Assembly (NCBI RefSeq): GCF_014303395.1
Contig: NZ_CP060298.1
Coordinates: forward strand, 2,356,001 to 2,420,000
Direction: 5' to 3'
Source of the DNA: Nakamurella sp. PAMC28650
GTDB taxonomy: Bacteria; Actinomycetota; Actinomycetes; Mycobacteriales; Nakamurellaceae
DNA: 64,000 nucleotides
Shown one piece after another: positions 53,552-62,686 of the stretch; position 1 is the stretch's first letter; each line of letters starts with the position of its first letter. The translations under genes and the position numbers were made by a program. Below the pieces are notes generated by a model. That model was not told the origin of the DNA and ran no database searches. It saw only the letters and a list, made by a program, of their open reading frames with translations.

Positions 53552-54094
53552 TCAGACGACGAGTTCGGCCGAGGTGATGACGTCGGCGTAGTGGCCGGCC
53601 AGCGCAGCCAGGAACGCCGCGTGGACATCCGCTGCTGCCACCGTCCGGCCGCGGAACGTGAGATCCGGGGCGGCACAGGCGTCGGCGACCACCGTCACCG
53701 AGAGTCCGGAGTCCACTGCGGCGCGGACGGTGGCATCGATGCAGACACTGGTCATCATGCCCATGACGACCAGTTCGTCGATACCACCCTCCTTCAGCTT
53801 CTCCGACAGGTTGGTCTCGAGGAACGCGTTGGGGTGCGTCTTGACGATGATCGTCTCGTGCTCCAGCGGCGTGACCGCCGAATGGATCTCGACGCCCGTG
53901 GTGCCGGGTCGCATGTAGCCGGCCTCGGGGTCGTCCCAGACGTGCTGGACGTGGATCACCGGCTGGTTGTCCTGTCGGAATCGTTGCAACACAGTCCCTG
54001 CCACCTGCGCGGCGGCCTCGGGGCCGACGAGCGGGGATCCACCGCCGGGGAAGTAGTCGTTCTGGATGTCGATGATCAGCAACGCCTTGGTCAC
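53552..54094 (-). CDS. isochorismatase-family cysteine hydrolase
   Basis: Hydrolase of 180 residues. The Asp-Lys-Cys triad is intact: Asp in LIIDIQNDYFPGG, Lys in IVKTHPNAF, Cys in GMMTSVCIDATVRAA. The family cleaves amides or enol-ether bonds (nicotinamidase, maleamate amidase, ureidoacrylate hydrolase, isochorismatase). GTG start at 54094 with GGGAGAA upstream. It is the last gene of a minus-strand set with an alpha/beta hydrolase and an NCS1 permease, so a nitrogen-heterocycle breakdown product is a reasonable but unproven substrate. Confidence 0.9.
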   Translation of the reverse strand: MTKALLIIDIQNDYFPGGGSPLVGPEAAAQVAGTVLQRFRQDNQPVIHVQHVWDDPEAGYMRPGTTGVEIHSAVTPLEHETIIVKTHPNAFLETNLSEKLKEGGIDELVVMGMMTSVCIDATVRAAVDSGLSVTVVADACAAPDLTFRGRTVAAADVHAAFLAALAGHYADVITSAELVV

Positions 54095-54237
54095 GCTGTT
54101 CTCCCACTCGGGTCCGGTGTCGGCCACGGTGCCGCTCCTGATTCCGACCCTATCCCTGGCGCGGGTCGCGGGTCGCTGGCGCGGGTCGCGGGTCGCGGGT
54201 CGCGAGAAGCTGCGGGGATGTCGGAGCAGCCGGTGCC

Positions 54238-55065
54238 TCAGCCGCGCACAGCAGCGTCGACGGCGTGATGCTCGGCCAGGTCCCGGAGGTACCCGGCCAG
54301 CAGGTGCGGCGTCTCGACCTGCGGAACGTGGCCGGTACCGGGCATCGACTCGAACTGCGCACCCGGGATGGCGGCCGCGAAGGCCCGGCCGTAGTCGGGG
54401 TCGACGATCCGGTCGCTCTCGCCCCACAGCACCAGCGTGGGAACCGTGACCGCGATGAGCCTTTCGGCGAGGGTCGGGTCGCTCATCGAGGGTGCACCGC
54501 CGTACACGGCCAGGGCTGCACGGTTACCCGCCATGATCGCCATCTGCGCCTCCGAGGCCGGCGGCAACCGGAACACCGAGGGGTCGTGATAGCTCAGCTC
54601 GGCCACTTCGGTCAGGGTCAGCGAGAAGAAATCGGCGACAGGGTGGCCGGGGACCTCGATGCCGACGGCGTCCACCAGCACGACGGAGGCGATGCGGTTC
54701 GATGGCAGCAGGGCCATCTCCGCTGCGATCCAACCGCCGATCGAGTTGCCCACGACGATGACGTCGTGCAGGTCCATCGCCTCGAGCAGCCCGACGTAGA
54801 GGACTGCGAGGTCATGGATCGTGCTGAACTCCGCCGGTCGGCCGGTCCCGCCGAATCCGGGATGGGTCGGAGTGATGACCCGCACCGGCCGTTCGGTGGC
54901 CAACAGATCGGCGAACGCGGTCACCGACTGCGGACCTGCGCCGCCGTGCAGCATCAGGACGATGCGACCCCGTCCGCGGTCCGTCGTCAGCACCTCGACG
55001 TCTGTGCCGTTGATCGGGAGGGTGCACGCGTCGGAACGGGTCGGGTTGCTCATGGTGGTCACCAT
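54238..55065 (-). CDS. alpha/beta hydrolase
   Basis: Hydrolase of 275 residues: oxyanion region MLHGGAGPQS, nucleophile elbow VVGNSIGGW (Ser in GNSIGG), acid region LVLWGESDRIVDP, and catalytic His in GTGHVPQVE. ATG 55065 has AGGA nine bases before; ATG 55053 is an alternative that would shorten it by four residues. Ring-cleavage-type hydrolases share this pattern. A perfect palindrome (55066-55083) sits immediately upstream of the start. The gap before the cysteine hydrolase gene holds GCGGGTC-type short repeats (54160-54205). Confidence 0.9.
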   Translation of the reverse strand: MVTTMSNPTRSDACTLPINGTDVEVLTTDRGRGRIVLMLHGGAGPQSVTAFADLLATERPVRVITPTHPGFGGTGRPAEFSTIHDLAVLYVGLLEAMDLHDVIVVGNSIGGWIAAEMALLPSNRIASVVLVDAVGIEVPGHPVADFFSLTLTEVAELSYHDPSVFRLPPASEAQMAIMAGNRAALAVYGGAPSMSDPTLAERLIAVTVPTLVLWGESDRIVDPDYGRAFAAAIPGAQFESMPGTGHVPQVETPHLLAGYLRDLAEHHAVDAAVRG

Positions 55066-55083
55066 ATATCATCATCCTGATAT
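55066..55083 (-). promoter_or_regulatory. palindromic operator ATATCA-N6-TGATAT
   Basis: Perfect 6-bp inverted arms in an unusually AT-rich patch touching the hydrolase start codon. The adjoining minus-strand TATTTATATCA could be a -10. A repressor bound here would block initiation. Confidence 0.5.
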
Positions 55084-55147
55084 AAATAAGCTGACTGAGG
55101 ATCAGTCCTCACGCCATGCAACGACCCGGGCAGATGCAACGACCGGC

Positions 55148-56626
55148 TCAGACCCGTTCCTGCGCAGCCACCCGTTGGCGGCAGAGCACCAGGTAGCCGA
55201 AGAACCCGATCGCGAGCGACAACACGATGCCCAGGTTGGACGAGGCCCACGAGCCGGTGCGGCCGCCCAACCCGAACGGCCCCAACAGGTATCCCTGCCA
55301 CGACAGCCAGTTCACCTGGTTGACCACCAGTCCGAATCCGCCGAACGACCCCACCAGCATGAGGAGCACCGCGGCCCAGTTGACCGCGCCGTAACGGCCG
55401 CGGCTGGTGTAGAGGTCGTCATCGACGTAGTCGCTGCGGCGCAACAACAGGTCGGCCAGGAAGATGCCGGTCCAGGCCGCGATCGGCACACCGAGGGTGA
55501 TCAGGAAACCGAAGAAGGAACCGAAGAAGTTGCCGGGGGCGACCCAGACGAGATAGATGGTGCCCAGCACCATGATCACGCCGTCGATCAGCACGGCCGA
55601 GTAGCGGGCGATCCTGAGCCCGAGACTCAACAGCGCCAGGCCGGAGGAATAGATGTCCAGCACCGCGCCCCCGATCTGGCCGAGCAACGCCACGAGGATG
55701 AACGGAATCAGGTACCAGGTCGGGAGAATGGTGCCAAGGCCGCCGATCTGGCTGGCGCCGACGGCGGTCGCCAGCGCCGGGCTGGAGCCGGTCAGCAGCA
55801 GACCGAACAGGATCAGGAAGACCGGCCCGATGGCCCCGCCCAGGGTGGTCCACCCGATGACGCGGGAACCCCTGACGGTCGTGGGAAGGTAGCGGCTGTA
55901 GTCGGCGCCGGTGTTGGTCCAGCTCAGGCCGAAGAGGGTGAAGCCGATGACCAGCGCACCGATGAACGCCGAGATCCCCCCAGTGGGAAGCCTTCTCAGG
56001 ACGGTCACGTCGATGTGCTTGAACGTCAGGACGAGATAGCCGATCGTCAGGACGATCATCACCAGGGTGATGTACTTCTGGAATCTCATCACGGTGTCGA
56101 AGCCCAGGAACCCGGCGGTACCGATCACCGTGGCGACGACGACGAAGGCGATCACCCTGGTCAGGACCCCATCGCTCCACCCCAGTCGCAGGAAGACCGT
56201 GTCCACCGCGAAGATGCACAGCACCACCGTCACCGTCTCGAATCCGACCAGGAGCAGATAGCTGACCAGGGTCGGGAGCTTGTTGCCGAGGAAGCCGAAG
56301 GCGGCGCGGGACAGCACCATGGTCGGGGCCGATCCCCGCTTGCCGGCGAGCGAGGTGAAGCCGACGAGCAGGTACGACAGGACGATGCCGATGACGCCGG
56401 CGATCAGGGCCTGCCAGAACGAGACGTTGGCGAACAGGAGATACACGGCGTACCCCATGCCGAGCACGCCGATGTTGGCGCCACACCATGGCCAGAAGAG
56501 GTCGGACGCCTGACCCTTTCGCTCCACCGGAGCGATGACGTTGATGCCGTTCCGTTCGATCGTGGGGGTGATCGCCGGCAATTCCGGTAGATCGGGTTGA
56601 CGGTCGGGTCTTGCAGTGGTGGTCAT
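55148..56626 (-). CDS. NCS1-family nucleobase/hydantoin-type permease
   Basis: Permease of 492 residues with about twelve membrane helices. The NCS1 features are WPWCGANIGVLGMGYAVY near helix 1, GFTSLAGKRGSAPTMVLSRAAFG, and WTNTGADYSRYLP near helix 6. Family members import cytosine, uracil, allantoin, hydantoins or thiamine-related rings with Na+ or H+. The ATG at 56626 is preceded by AAAGG; upstream open frame is Arg-rich and not homologous. It lies upstream of two hydrolase genes on the same strand and may supply their substrate. Confidence 0.92.
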   Translation of the reverse strand: MTTTARPDRQPDLPELPAITPTIERNGINVIAPVERKGQASDLFWPWCGANIGVLGMGYAVYLLFANVSFWQALIAGVIGIVLSYLLVGFTSLAGKRGSAPTMVLSRAAFGFLGNKLPTLVSYLLLVGFETVTVVLCIFAVDTVFLRLGWSDGVLTRVIAFVVVATVIGTAGFLGFDTVMRFQKYITLVMIVLTIGYLVLTFKHIDVTVLRRLPTGGISAFIGALVIGFTLFGLSWTNTGADYSRYLPTTVRGSRVIGWTTLGGAIGPVFLILFGLLLTGSSPALATAVGASQIGGLGTILPTWYLIPFILVALLGQIGGAVLDIYSSGLALLSLGLRIARYSAVLIDGVIMVLGTIYLVWVAPGNFFGSFFGFLITLGVPIAAWTGIFLADLLLRRSDYVDDDLYTSRGRYGAVNWAAVLLMLVGSFGGFGLVVNQVNWLSWQGYLLGPFGLGGRTGSWASSNLGIVLSLAIGFFGYLVLCRQRVAAQERV

Positions 56627-57140
56627 CTCGGAGGCCTTTCCAGCGCGGCGGCGAACGGTCGACGTGAGAGCCCGGACCATTCGCCGACGACAGTGACGGC
56701 TAGGTCCGCGCGAATCGATCCACTGCAGACAGCGCCGCAGGATCGGGAGACACCGGGACGCAGGACGCCGGCTCACCCGATGCACGAACACCGGGCCCGC
56801 CGCCCTGCCGGCGATGTCGTCCCGCGAACAGCGCAGCCGTGGCCACGATTCGGCCGCTCGCCACGGCCACTCCGATCGCCACGACTCCTCCGACTGTGCG
56901 TGCTCGAGCCGGGTGGGCTCCGATGGAAATGGGGTGGTCCGAGGTTAGAGCCAGCGTCGCGGGTAGGTCAAAGATCAGCCGGATCACGCCCGCTCGGGTA
57001 CTGACAGCCACCTGTGGGTCTGCCATGATGTGCCTCACCGGGGACACCCACCGGGGACACCCACCGGCATCACCGGGCAACAACCACCGGGCGGTCATCG
57101 TCCGGCACCGGGCGCGACGAGCAGAATCGGGGAGACCAGA
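56627..57140. other. 514-bp intergenic region between divergent genes
   Basis: It separates the permease start from the plus-strand small membrane-protein gene. I see a 14-bp-type tandem repeat (CACCGGGGACACC, 57036-57066) and no gene with a convincing ribosome site. A minus-strand open frame of about 109 codons from 57026 has one hydrophobic stretch but no homology I recognise. Confidence 0.5.
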
Positions 57141-57518
57141 ATGCTGTACCTGGACGGGATCGTCGGCCTCGCGCTTCTCGCGCTCTGGGTGTTCTGCCTG
57201 GTCGACGTGATCGGGACGCCCACCGATGCGGTCCGCAACCTGCCGAAGTTGCTGTGGCTCGTCGTGATCATCTTCCTGTCCTGGATCGGCTGCCTGCTCT
57301 GGTTCTTCTTCGGGCGCCCCCAGGTGGGTCGGCAGGCCACCACCGGCTTCTACGAGGGCGCCCAGTCCAAGGGTTTTCCCGAGTACGAGCGGCTGGGCCG
57401 CTCCACCGCCGGCGACAGTGCCGCCGATGCGGAGTTCCTCCGGCAGTGTCGGGAACGCGCGGAGTTGCAGCGGGTCCGCTACCAGCAGAGCCGTCGGGAC
57501 GACCCGGAGCAGAACTAG
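57141..57518 (+). CDS. PLDc_N-domain small membrane protein
   Basis: Protein of 125 residues with two membrane helices (about 6-26 and 36-58) and the short signature of the phospholipase-D N-terminal domain: WVFCLVDVIGTP, then NLPKLLWLVVIIFLSWIG and FFFGRP. A charged cytoplasmic tail rich in Arg/Glu/Gln follows. No catalytic PLD domain is present, as usual for these stand-alone actinobacterial proteins. GGGGAGA precedes the ATG. Function unknown; it ends 12 bp from the convergent meaB. Confidence 0.85.
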   Translation: MLYLDGIVGLALLALWVFCLVDVIGTPTDAVRNLPKLLWLVVIIFLSWIGCLLWFFFGRPQVGRQATTGFYEGAQSKGFPEYERLGRSTAGDSAADAEFLRQCRERAELQRVRYQQSRRDDPEQN

Positions 57519-57530
57519 GGCGCGCTACGG

Positions 57531-58532
57531 TCACTGCGCGTCGTAGGCAGCCAGGAGCTGATCCGCCGCCGCCGCGGCCGAGAGCCGGCCGTCGCCGACG
57601 GACGCGGTGATCGTGTCCCGGATCGCCGAGATGCCGGCGGACCGGCGGAGCCGCTGGTCCAGTTCGTCACGCACCAGGGCCCACGTTAGGTCGATCTGCT
57701 GGGCGGCACGTTTCGCGGCCAGCCCGACGGACCCGAGGTCGTCTCGGTGCGCCGAGACGGCGACCCAGAGCTCCGGTAGACCGGCACCGGTCATCCCCGA
57801 GCAGGTGAGCACCGGTGGAACCCAGCCGTCCCGGCCCCGGACCAGCCGCACCGCTCCGCCCAGCTCGCGCGCCGTCGCCCCGGCCTCGATCAGGTGCTCA
57901 CCGTCGGACTTGTTGACCGCGATGACGTCGGCCAGCTCGATGACGCCCTTCTTGATGCCCTGCAACTGATCTCCGGTGCGGCTCAGGGTCAGCAGCAGGA
58001 AGGTGTCCACCATCGCGGCGACCGTGGTCTCGGACTGGCCGACGCCGACGGTCTCCACGATCACCACGTCGAAACCGGCGGCCTCCAGCACGGTGATGGC
58101 CTGGGCGGTGGCCCGGGCGACCCCGCCGAGCGTGCCGGCGTTCGGGGAGGGCCTGATGTAGGCGTTCGGCTCGCCGGAAAGGCGCGGCATCCTGGTCTTG
58201 TCACCGAGTACGGAGCCGCCGGTGCGTGAGCTGGAGGGATCGACCGCCAGGACCCCGACCCGATGCCCGGCGGCGGTCAGCGTGCAGCCGAGCGATTCGA
58301 TCAGCGTCGACTTGCCGGCTCCGGGCGCGCCCGAGATCCCGACCCGTACCGCTCCGCCCGCATGCGGCGACAACAGCGCGTAGAGCTTCCTCGCGGCCAC
58401 CCGATGATCGGTCCTGGTCGATTCCATCAGGGTGATCGCGCGCGACATGGCGGCTCGGCCCCGAACGGTCCCCGGGTCGTCCAGGATGGCCGTCGCCAGG
58501 GCTTCCGGATCCGGCCCGGACACGGAGGTCAA
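57531..58532 (-). CDS. meaB: MeaB-type G-protein chaperone of methylmalonyl-CoA mutase
   Basis: GTPase of 333 residues of the MeaB/ArgK family. Walker A GAPGAGKS (68-75), VDPSSSRTGGSVLGDKTRM switch region, ETVGVGQSE, and base-specificity NKSDG. It guards and reloads the adenosylcobalamin of the mutase encoded immediately upstream. The start is uncertain: TTG 58532, seven bases after the mutB stop, keeps the whole N-terminus; GTG 58523 is the alternative. Confidence 0.93.
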   Translation of the reverse strand: MTSVSGPDPEALATAILDDPGTVRGRAAMSRAITLMESTRTDHRVAARKLYALLSPHAGGAVRVGISGAPGAGKSTLIESLGCTLTAAGHRVGVLAVDPSSSRTGGSVLGDKTRMPRLSGEPNAYIRPSPNAGTLGGVARATAQAITVLEAAGFDVVIVETVGVGQSETTVAAMVDTFLLLTLSRTGDQLQGIKKGVIELADVIAVNKSDGEHLIEAGATARELGGAVRLVRGRDGWVPPVLTCSGMTGAGLPELWVAVSAHRDDLGSVGLAAKRAAQQIDLTWALVRDELDQRLRRSAGISAIRDTITASVGDGRLSAAAAADQLLAAYDAQ

Positions 58533-58539
58533 CGGTGTG

Positions 58540-60729
58540 TCATCTCGCCGGGGTCAGGGCGGCGGACAATCTGGCGAGCAGGTCCAGCGCCGACTCGGCG
58601 ATGACGGTGCCGGGACCGAAGACGGCGACCGCACCGGAGGCCATCAGCTCCGGGATGTCATCGGGTGGCACCACTCCGCCCACGACGATCAGGATGTCCG
58701 GACGTCCGGCCGCGGCCAGCGCCGCACGCAGCAGCGGCACCAGCGTCAGGTGGCCACCGGCCAGCGAGGACACCCCGACGACGTGCACGTCGGCGTCGAC
58801 CGCCTGGGCCGCCACCTCTTCCGGTGTGGAGAACAGGGGCCCGACGTCGACGTCGAAGCCCAGGTCGGCGAACGCGGTGACGATCACCTTCTGCCCGCGG
58901 TCGTGTCCGTCCTGACCCATTTTGGCCACCAGGATGCGCGGGCGACGGCCCTGCTCGACCTCGAAACGAGCGCTCGCCGCCAGCACGGCGTCGATGCTCG
59001 CCCGCCCGGCGCCGGCGGTGGATGCCTCGGCCCGGTACACCCCGGAAATGGTACGGATGACCGCGGAGTGACGCCCGTAGACCTCTTCCAGTGCGTCGGA
59101 GATCTCGCCGACCGTCGCCCTCGCCCTGGCCGCCCGGACGGCGAGTTCCAGCAGGTTGCCGGACAGGTCGGCGCCCTGCCGGTAGGGAACGGCGGCCGCC
59201 GTCGTCAACGCGGCGAGGGCATCGGCCACCGCCTGGGGATCGCGCTCCGCCCGCAGCCTGAGCAGGCGGGCGATCTGTGCTTCGCGCACCGTGTGGTTGT
59301 CGACCTTGAGCACGTTGAGCGGCTCGTCGGTGGACGGCGGGTAGGTGTTCACCCCGATGACGGCCTGCGCGCCCGTGTCGATGCGGGCCTGGGTGCGGGC
59401 GGCCGCCTCCTCGATGCGCATCTTCGGCAGTCCGGCCTCGATGGCCTTGGCCATGCCACCGGCGGCCTCGACCTCCTGGATCCGGGCCCACGCCAGTTCG
59501 GCCAGATCGTGGGTCAGCCGCTCCACGTAGTACGACCCTCCCCAGGGGTCGATGATGCCGGTGGTGCCTGATTCCTGCTGGAGCACCAGCTGGGTGTTCC
59601 GGGCGATGCGGGCCGAAAAATCGGTCGGCAGCGCGATCGCTTCGTCCAGGGCGTTGGTGTGCAGCGACTGGGTGTGGCCCTGGGTGGCGGCCATCGCCTC
59701 GATGCAGGTGCGCGCCACGTTGTTGAAGGGATCCTGGGCCGTGAGCGACCACCCGGAGGTCTGGCAGTGGGTCCGCAGCGAGGTCGACTTCGGATTCGTG
59801 GCATCGAGTTCGGTGACCAGGCGGCACCACAGGGCCCGGGCCGCACGCAGCTTGGCGACCTCCATGAAGAAGTTCATGCCGGTACCGAAGAAGAAGCTCA
59901 GCCGCGGGGCGAACGCATCGATGTCGAGCCCGGCCGCCTTCCCGGTGCGCAGATATTCCAGTCCGTCCGCGAGGGTGTACGCCAGTTCGAGATCGGCGGT
60001 CGCACCTGCCTCCTGGATGTGATAACCGGAGATCGAGATCGAATTGAACTTCGGCATCTTCGCCGCGGTGTAGGTGAAGATGTCGGAGATGACCCGCATC
60101 GACGGTTCCGGCGGATAGATGTAGGTGTTGCGGACCATGAATTCTTTGAGGATGTCGTTCTGGATGGTGCCCGCCAACTGCTCGGGCGCGACGCCCTGCT
60201 CCTCCGCGGCCACGATGTACAGGGCCAGGATCGGCAGCACCGCACCGTTCATCGTCATCGAGACGCTGATCTCCGCCAGCGGGATGCCGTCGAACAGCTG
60301 CCGCATGTCCAGGATGGAATCGATGGCCACACCGGCCATCCCGACGTCACCGGCCACCCGGGGATGATCTGAGTCGTAGCCGCGGTGGGTCGGTAGATCG
60401 AAGGCGACCGAGAGACCCTTCTGGCCGGCCGCGAGGTTGCGCCGGTAGAACGCGTTCGACTCGCCCGCGGTGGAGAAGCCGGCGTACTGACGGATCGTCC
60501 ACGGTTGGGTGGTGTACATGGTCGGGTACGGTCCCCGCAGGAATGGCGGCAGCCCGGGGTAGGTCTCCAGGGCGTCCAGGCCCGCCAGATCCTCCGCCGT
60601 GTAAAACTCCTGCACCGCAATGCCTTCGGGCGAGAGCCACGGCTCTGCCCTTGGGGGGCCGGGGATCGGCTCTGGGCCGGGCTCCGCCGATTCCAGGGGA
60701 AGGTCGGCGAAGGATTTCGGAATGGTCAT
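58540..60729 (-). CDS. mutB: methylmalonyl-CoA mutase large (catalytic) subunit
   Basis: Subunit of 729 residues interconverting (R)-methylmalonyl-CoA and succinyl-CoA. The TIM-barrel part has [32 protein letters not shown] and GYHIQEAG. The C-terminal cobalamin domain has the base-off ligand motif DGHDRGQ (His609), then SSLAGGH and VVGGVVP. The start at 60729 overlaps the mutA stop (ATGA). The set mutA-mutB-meaB is a complete mutase module for propionyl-CoA metabolism; no epimerase gene is within the window. Confidence 0.97.
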   Translation of the reverse strand: MTIPKSFADLPLESAEPGPEPIPGPPRAEPWLSPEGIAVQEFYTAEDLAGLDALETYPGLPPFLRGPYPTMYTTQPWTIRQYAGFSTAGESNAFYRRNLAAGQKGLSVAFDLPTHRGYDSDHPRVAGDVGMAGVAIDSILDMRQLFDGIPLAEISVSMTMNGAVLPILALYIVAAEEQGVAPEQLAGTIQNDILKEFMVRNTYIYPPEPSMRVISDIFTYTAAKMPKFNSISISGYHIQEAGATADLELAYTLADGLEYLRTGKAAGLDIDAFAPRLSFFFGTGMNFFMEVAKLRAARALWCRLVTELDATNPKSTSLRTHCQTSGWSLTAQDPFNNVARTCIEAMAATQGHTQSLHTNALDEAIALPTDFSARIARNTQLVLQQESGTTGIIDPWGGSYYVERLTHDLAELAWARIQEVEAAGGMAKAIEAGLPKMRIEEAAARTQARIDTGAQAVIGVNTYPPSTDEPLNVLKVDNHTVREAQIARLLRLRAERDPQAVADALAALTTAAAVPYRQGADLSGNLLELAVRAARARATVGEISDALEEVYGRHSAVIRTISGVYRAEASTAGAGRASIDAVLAASARFEVEQGRRPRILVAKMGQDGHDRGQKVIVTAFADLGFDVDVGPLFSTPEEVAAQAVDADVHVVGVSSLAGGHLTLVPLLRAALAAAGRPDILIVVGGVVPPDDIPELMASGAVAVFGPGTVIAESALDLLARLSAALTPAR

Positions 60730-62609
60730 CGGTAGGCCCCCTCGTCGGGCAGCTGGGCCCTGGTCCGCTGCAGGAAGGCGACCACGTCGTCGCCGATCGC
60801 CAGGCTGTCGTCGACCAGTTGCGCCAGTTCGGGTTTCGGTCGCCCGGCCAGGATCACCCACTGGGCTCCGTTGGTGCGCAGGGCCCAGATGGCGGCGGGG
60901 CCGTCGGCGTCGTAGGCCGCGTCCGTACCGGCGAGGCAGACCACCGCCGATCCGTCGTAGCGGCTCAGCATCTCCGCCACCGTGGTGTTCCCGCCCGCCG
61001 TCGTCGTGTCGATACCACCGGTGGCCAGGGTGTTGCGGGCGAAGCTCGCGCGAGCGGTGTGCGCGGCCACCTCACCGAGGGTGGCCAGGAAAACCGTTGT
61101 TCCGCAGGGATTGTCCCGCATCGATTCGAAGTCGGCGGCCCAGCCGGCCGGCTCCGGATGCTCGAACGGGCGCCGACGGAGCCGGGGTTCCCGCGGCTGC
61201 GGGAACTCGCTCACGCCCGTGACGGCCTGCCTGCGGGTACTCAGACGTCGTCGGCGTTCGGCCGCCACGGTGGCCCAACGGCCCGCGACCGAGCCGTCGG
61301 CCAGCGCGGCGAGGATCCCGCCGGCGGCTTCGATCCGCTGGAACTCGGCCCATCCGGCCGCGGCCAGTTCGTCGGTCAGCGCCTCGACGGCGTGGGCGCC
61401 ACCGCCCGGATCGGCCGCGATCGCCACCCCGGCCTCGGACAGCAGGAGTGAGGAGGTGTTGCGGGCCAGTCGGCGTCCGAGGGATTCCGGGATACCGAGG
61501 GCGGAGTCGAACGGCAGCACCGTCACGGCAGCGGCCCCACCGACACCGGCAGCGAACGCAGAGATGGTGCCGCGCAACAGATTGGTCCACGGGTCGTACC
61601 GGGTGATCATCGGCCAGGAGGTGACGCCGTGCTGCGCCTGGGCCCGGGCGGCCGGGGCGGCGCCGGAGAGCTGCGCGACCCGGCGCCAGAGCGTCCGGGC
61701 CGCGCGGAATTTCGCCATCGTGACGAACTGGTCCGCGGTCGCGGCGTAGCGGAACTCCAGCAGTTGCAGGGCCACCTCGAGCGGCATGCCCGCCTCGGTC
61801 ATGCGGCGGAGGTAGGCCACCCCGACCGCCAGGCTGTAGCCGAGCTCGCCGACCTCGGCGGCGCCGGCGTCATGGGCGACGGTGGCATCGACGACGATGC
61901 CGCGGACGCCCAACCGCACGGCGAGATCGGCGATCGCCGTCAGGTCCGTCAGATCCGGGGCAAGATGCGCCAGAGCAGCGGCAAGATCCGTCAGGGCCGG
62001 CGCCGGGCCGGTGGTGCCCGGCGCCGGGGCCGTCTGCTCCGGTGCGGAAGCGAACCGGACGGACTGCCCGATCGGGTCGGCACCGAGATTGCAGAACGGA
62101 TGCGGGCCCTCGCCGCGCGGGAGCAGATCGGCGAGCGCCCAGGCGGCCTGGATCGGCGTCACACCGCCACCGGCCTGCACGATGACCGGGGCGAGGTCCA
62201 GATAGACCTCGTCGAGCACCAGGGGCAGGTCCTCCAGGCGAGTCCCGTTGCCGCCCAGCGTGATCCACAGTGACGTGACTCCGTTGGACAGGTCCTCGAT
62301 CACCGTGGACGCAGCCTTGGTGGCGTCCGGGTCGACCACCCGGCCGCGGATGTCCCAGCCACGGGTGGCCGGCCGGCGGGGGGCCCCACGGGTGAACGGC
62401 TCCACCCCGGGGTCTTCGCGGTCGGCTCGGCGGGGGGCCATGGCCGGGATCCGGAGTCCGTCGACCGTCGTTCGGGCCAGCAGTTCCTCCGGGCTGCCCG
62501 CGCGTCCGGACCTGGCCAGGACGGCCTGGGCGGCCCGCTCCCAATCGTCGCGCGTGGCCACCGGCGCGCCGGAGAGCCGCAGGTGCGCTTCGTCGAGCTG
62601 ATCGACCAT
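60726..62609 (-). CDS. mutA: methylmalonyl-CoA mutase small subunit
   Basis: About 627 residues, homologous to MutB but without the DxHxxG cobalamin motif in its C-terminal domain ([13 protein letters not shown] instead), as expected for the non-catalytic partner. It retains the barrel landmarks [18 protein letters not shown] and [13 protein letters not shown] place the start at ATG 62609 because a -10 hexamer (TACTAT) lies six bases before it, consistent with a leaderless message; ATG 62648 would add 13 residues but overlaps the promoter. Confidence 0.92.
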   Translation of the reverse strand: MVDQLDEAHLRLSGAPVATRDDWERAAQAVLARSGRAGSPEELLARTTVDGLRIPAMAPRRADREDPGVEPFTRGAPRRPATRGWDIRGRVVDPDATKAASTVIEDLSNGVTSLWITLGGNGTRLEDLPLVLDEVYLDLAPVIVQAGGGVTPIQAAWALADLLPRGEGPHPFCNLGADPIGQSVRFASAPEQTAPAPGTTGPAPALTDLAAALAHLAPDLTDLTAIADLAVRLGVRGIVVDATVAHDAGAAEVGELGYSLAVGVAYLRRMTEAGMPLEVALQLLEFRYAATADQFVTMAKFRAARTLWRRVAQLSGAAPAARAQAQHGVTSWPMITRYDPWTNLLRGTISAFAAGVGGAAAVTVLPFDSALGIPESLGRRLARNTSSLLLSEAGVAIAADPGGGAHAVEALTDELAAAGWAEFQRIEAAGGILAALADGSVAGRWATVAAERRRRLSTRRQAVTGVSEFPQPREPRLRRRPFEHPEPAGWAADFESMRDNPCGTTVFLATLGEVAAHTARASFARNTLATGGIDTTTAGGNTTVAEMLSRYDGSAVVCLAGTDAAYDADGPAAIWALRTNGAQWVILAGRPKPELAQLVDDSLAIGDDVVAFLQRTRAQLPDEGAYR

Positions 62610-62615
62610 GGGCTG

Positions 62616-62644
62616 ATAGTAGGAGAAAGGCACCCGGTTGCCAC
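62616..62644 (-). promoter_or_regulatory. candidate leaderless promoter of mutA-mutB-meaB
   Basis: On the minus strand: GTGGCA (62644-62639), 17-bp spacer, TACTAT (62621-62616), then six bases to the mutA ATG. Both hexamers and spacing are reasonable for a primary sigma factor. Confidence 0.45.
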
Positions 62645-62686
62645 GCATCGGGGCGCCGAACGGTCCCCGGTGCTACCCGGACCGGG

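Noticed and set aside
56700..57026. 109-codon minus-strand ORF in the gap after the permease
   Set aside because: No ribosome site, no recognised family and only one weak hydrophobic stretch.
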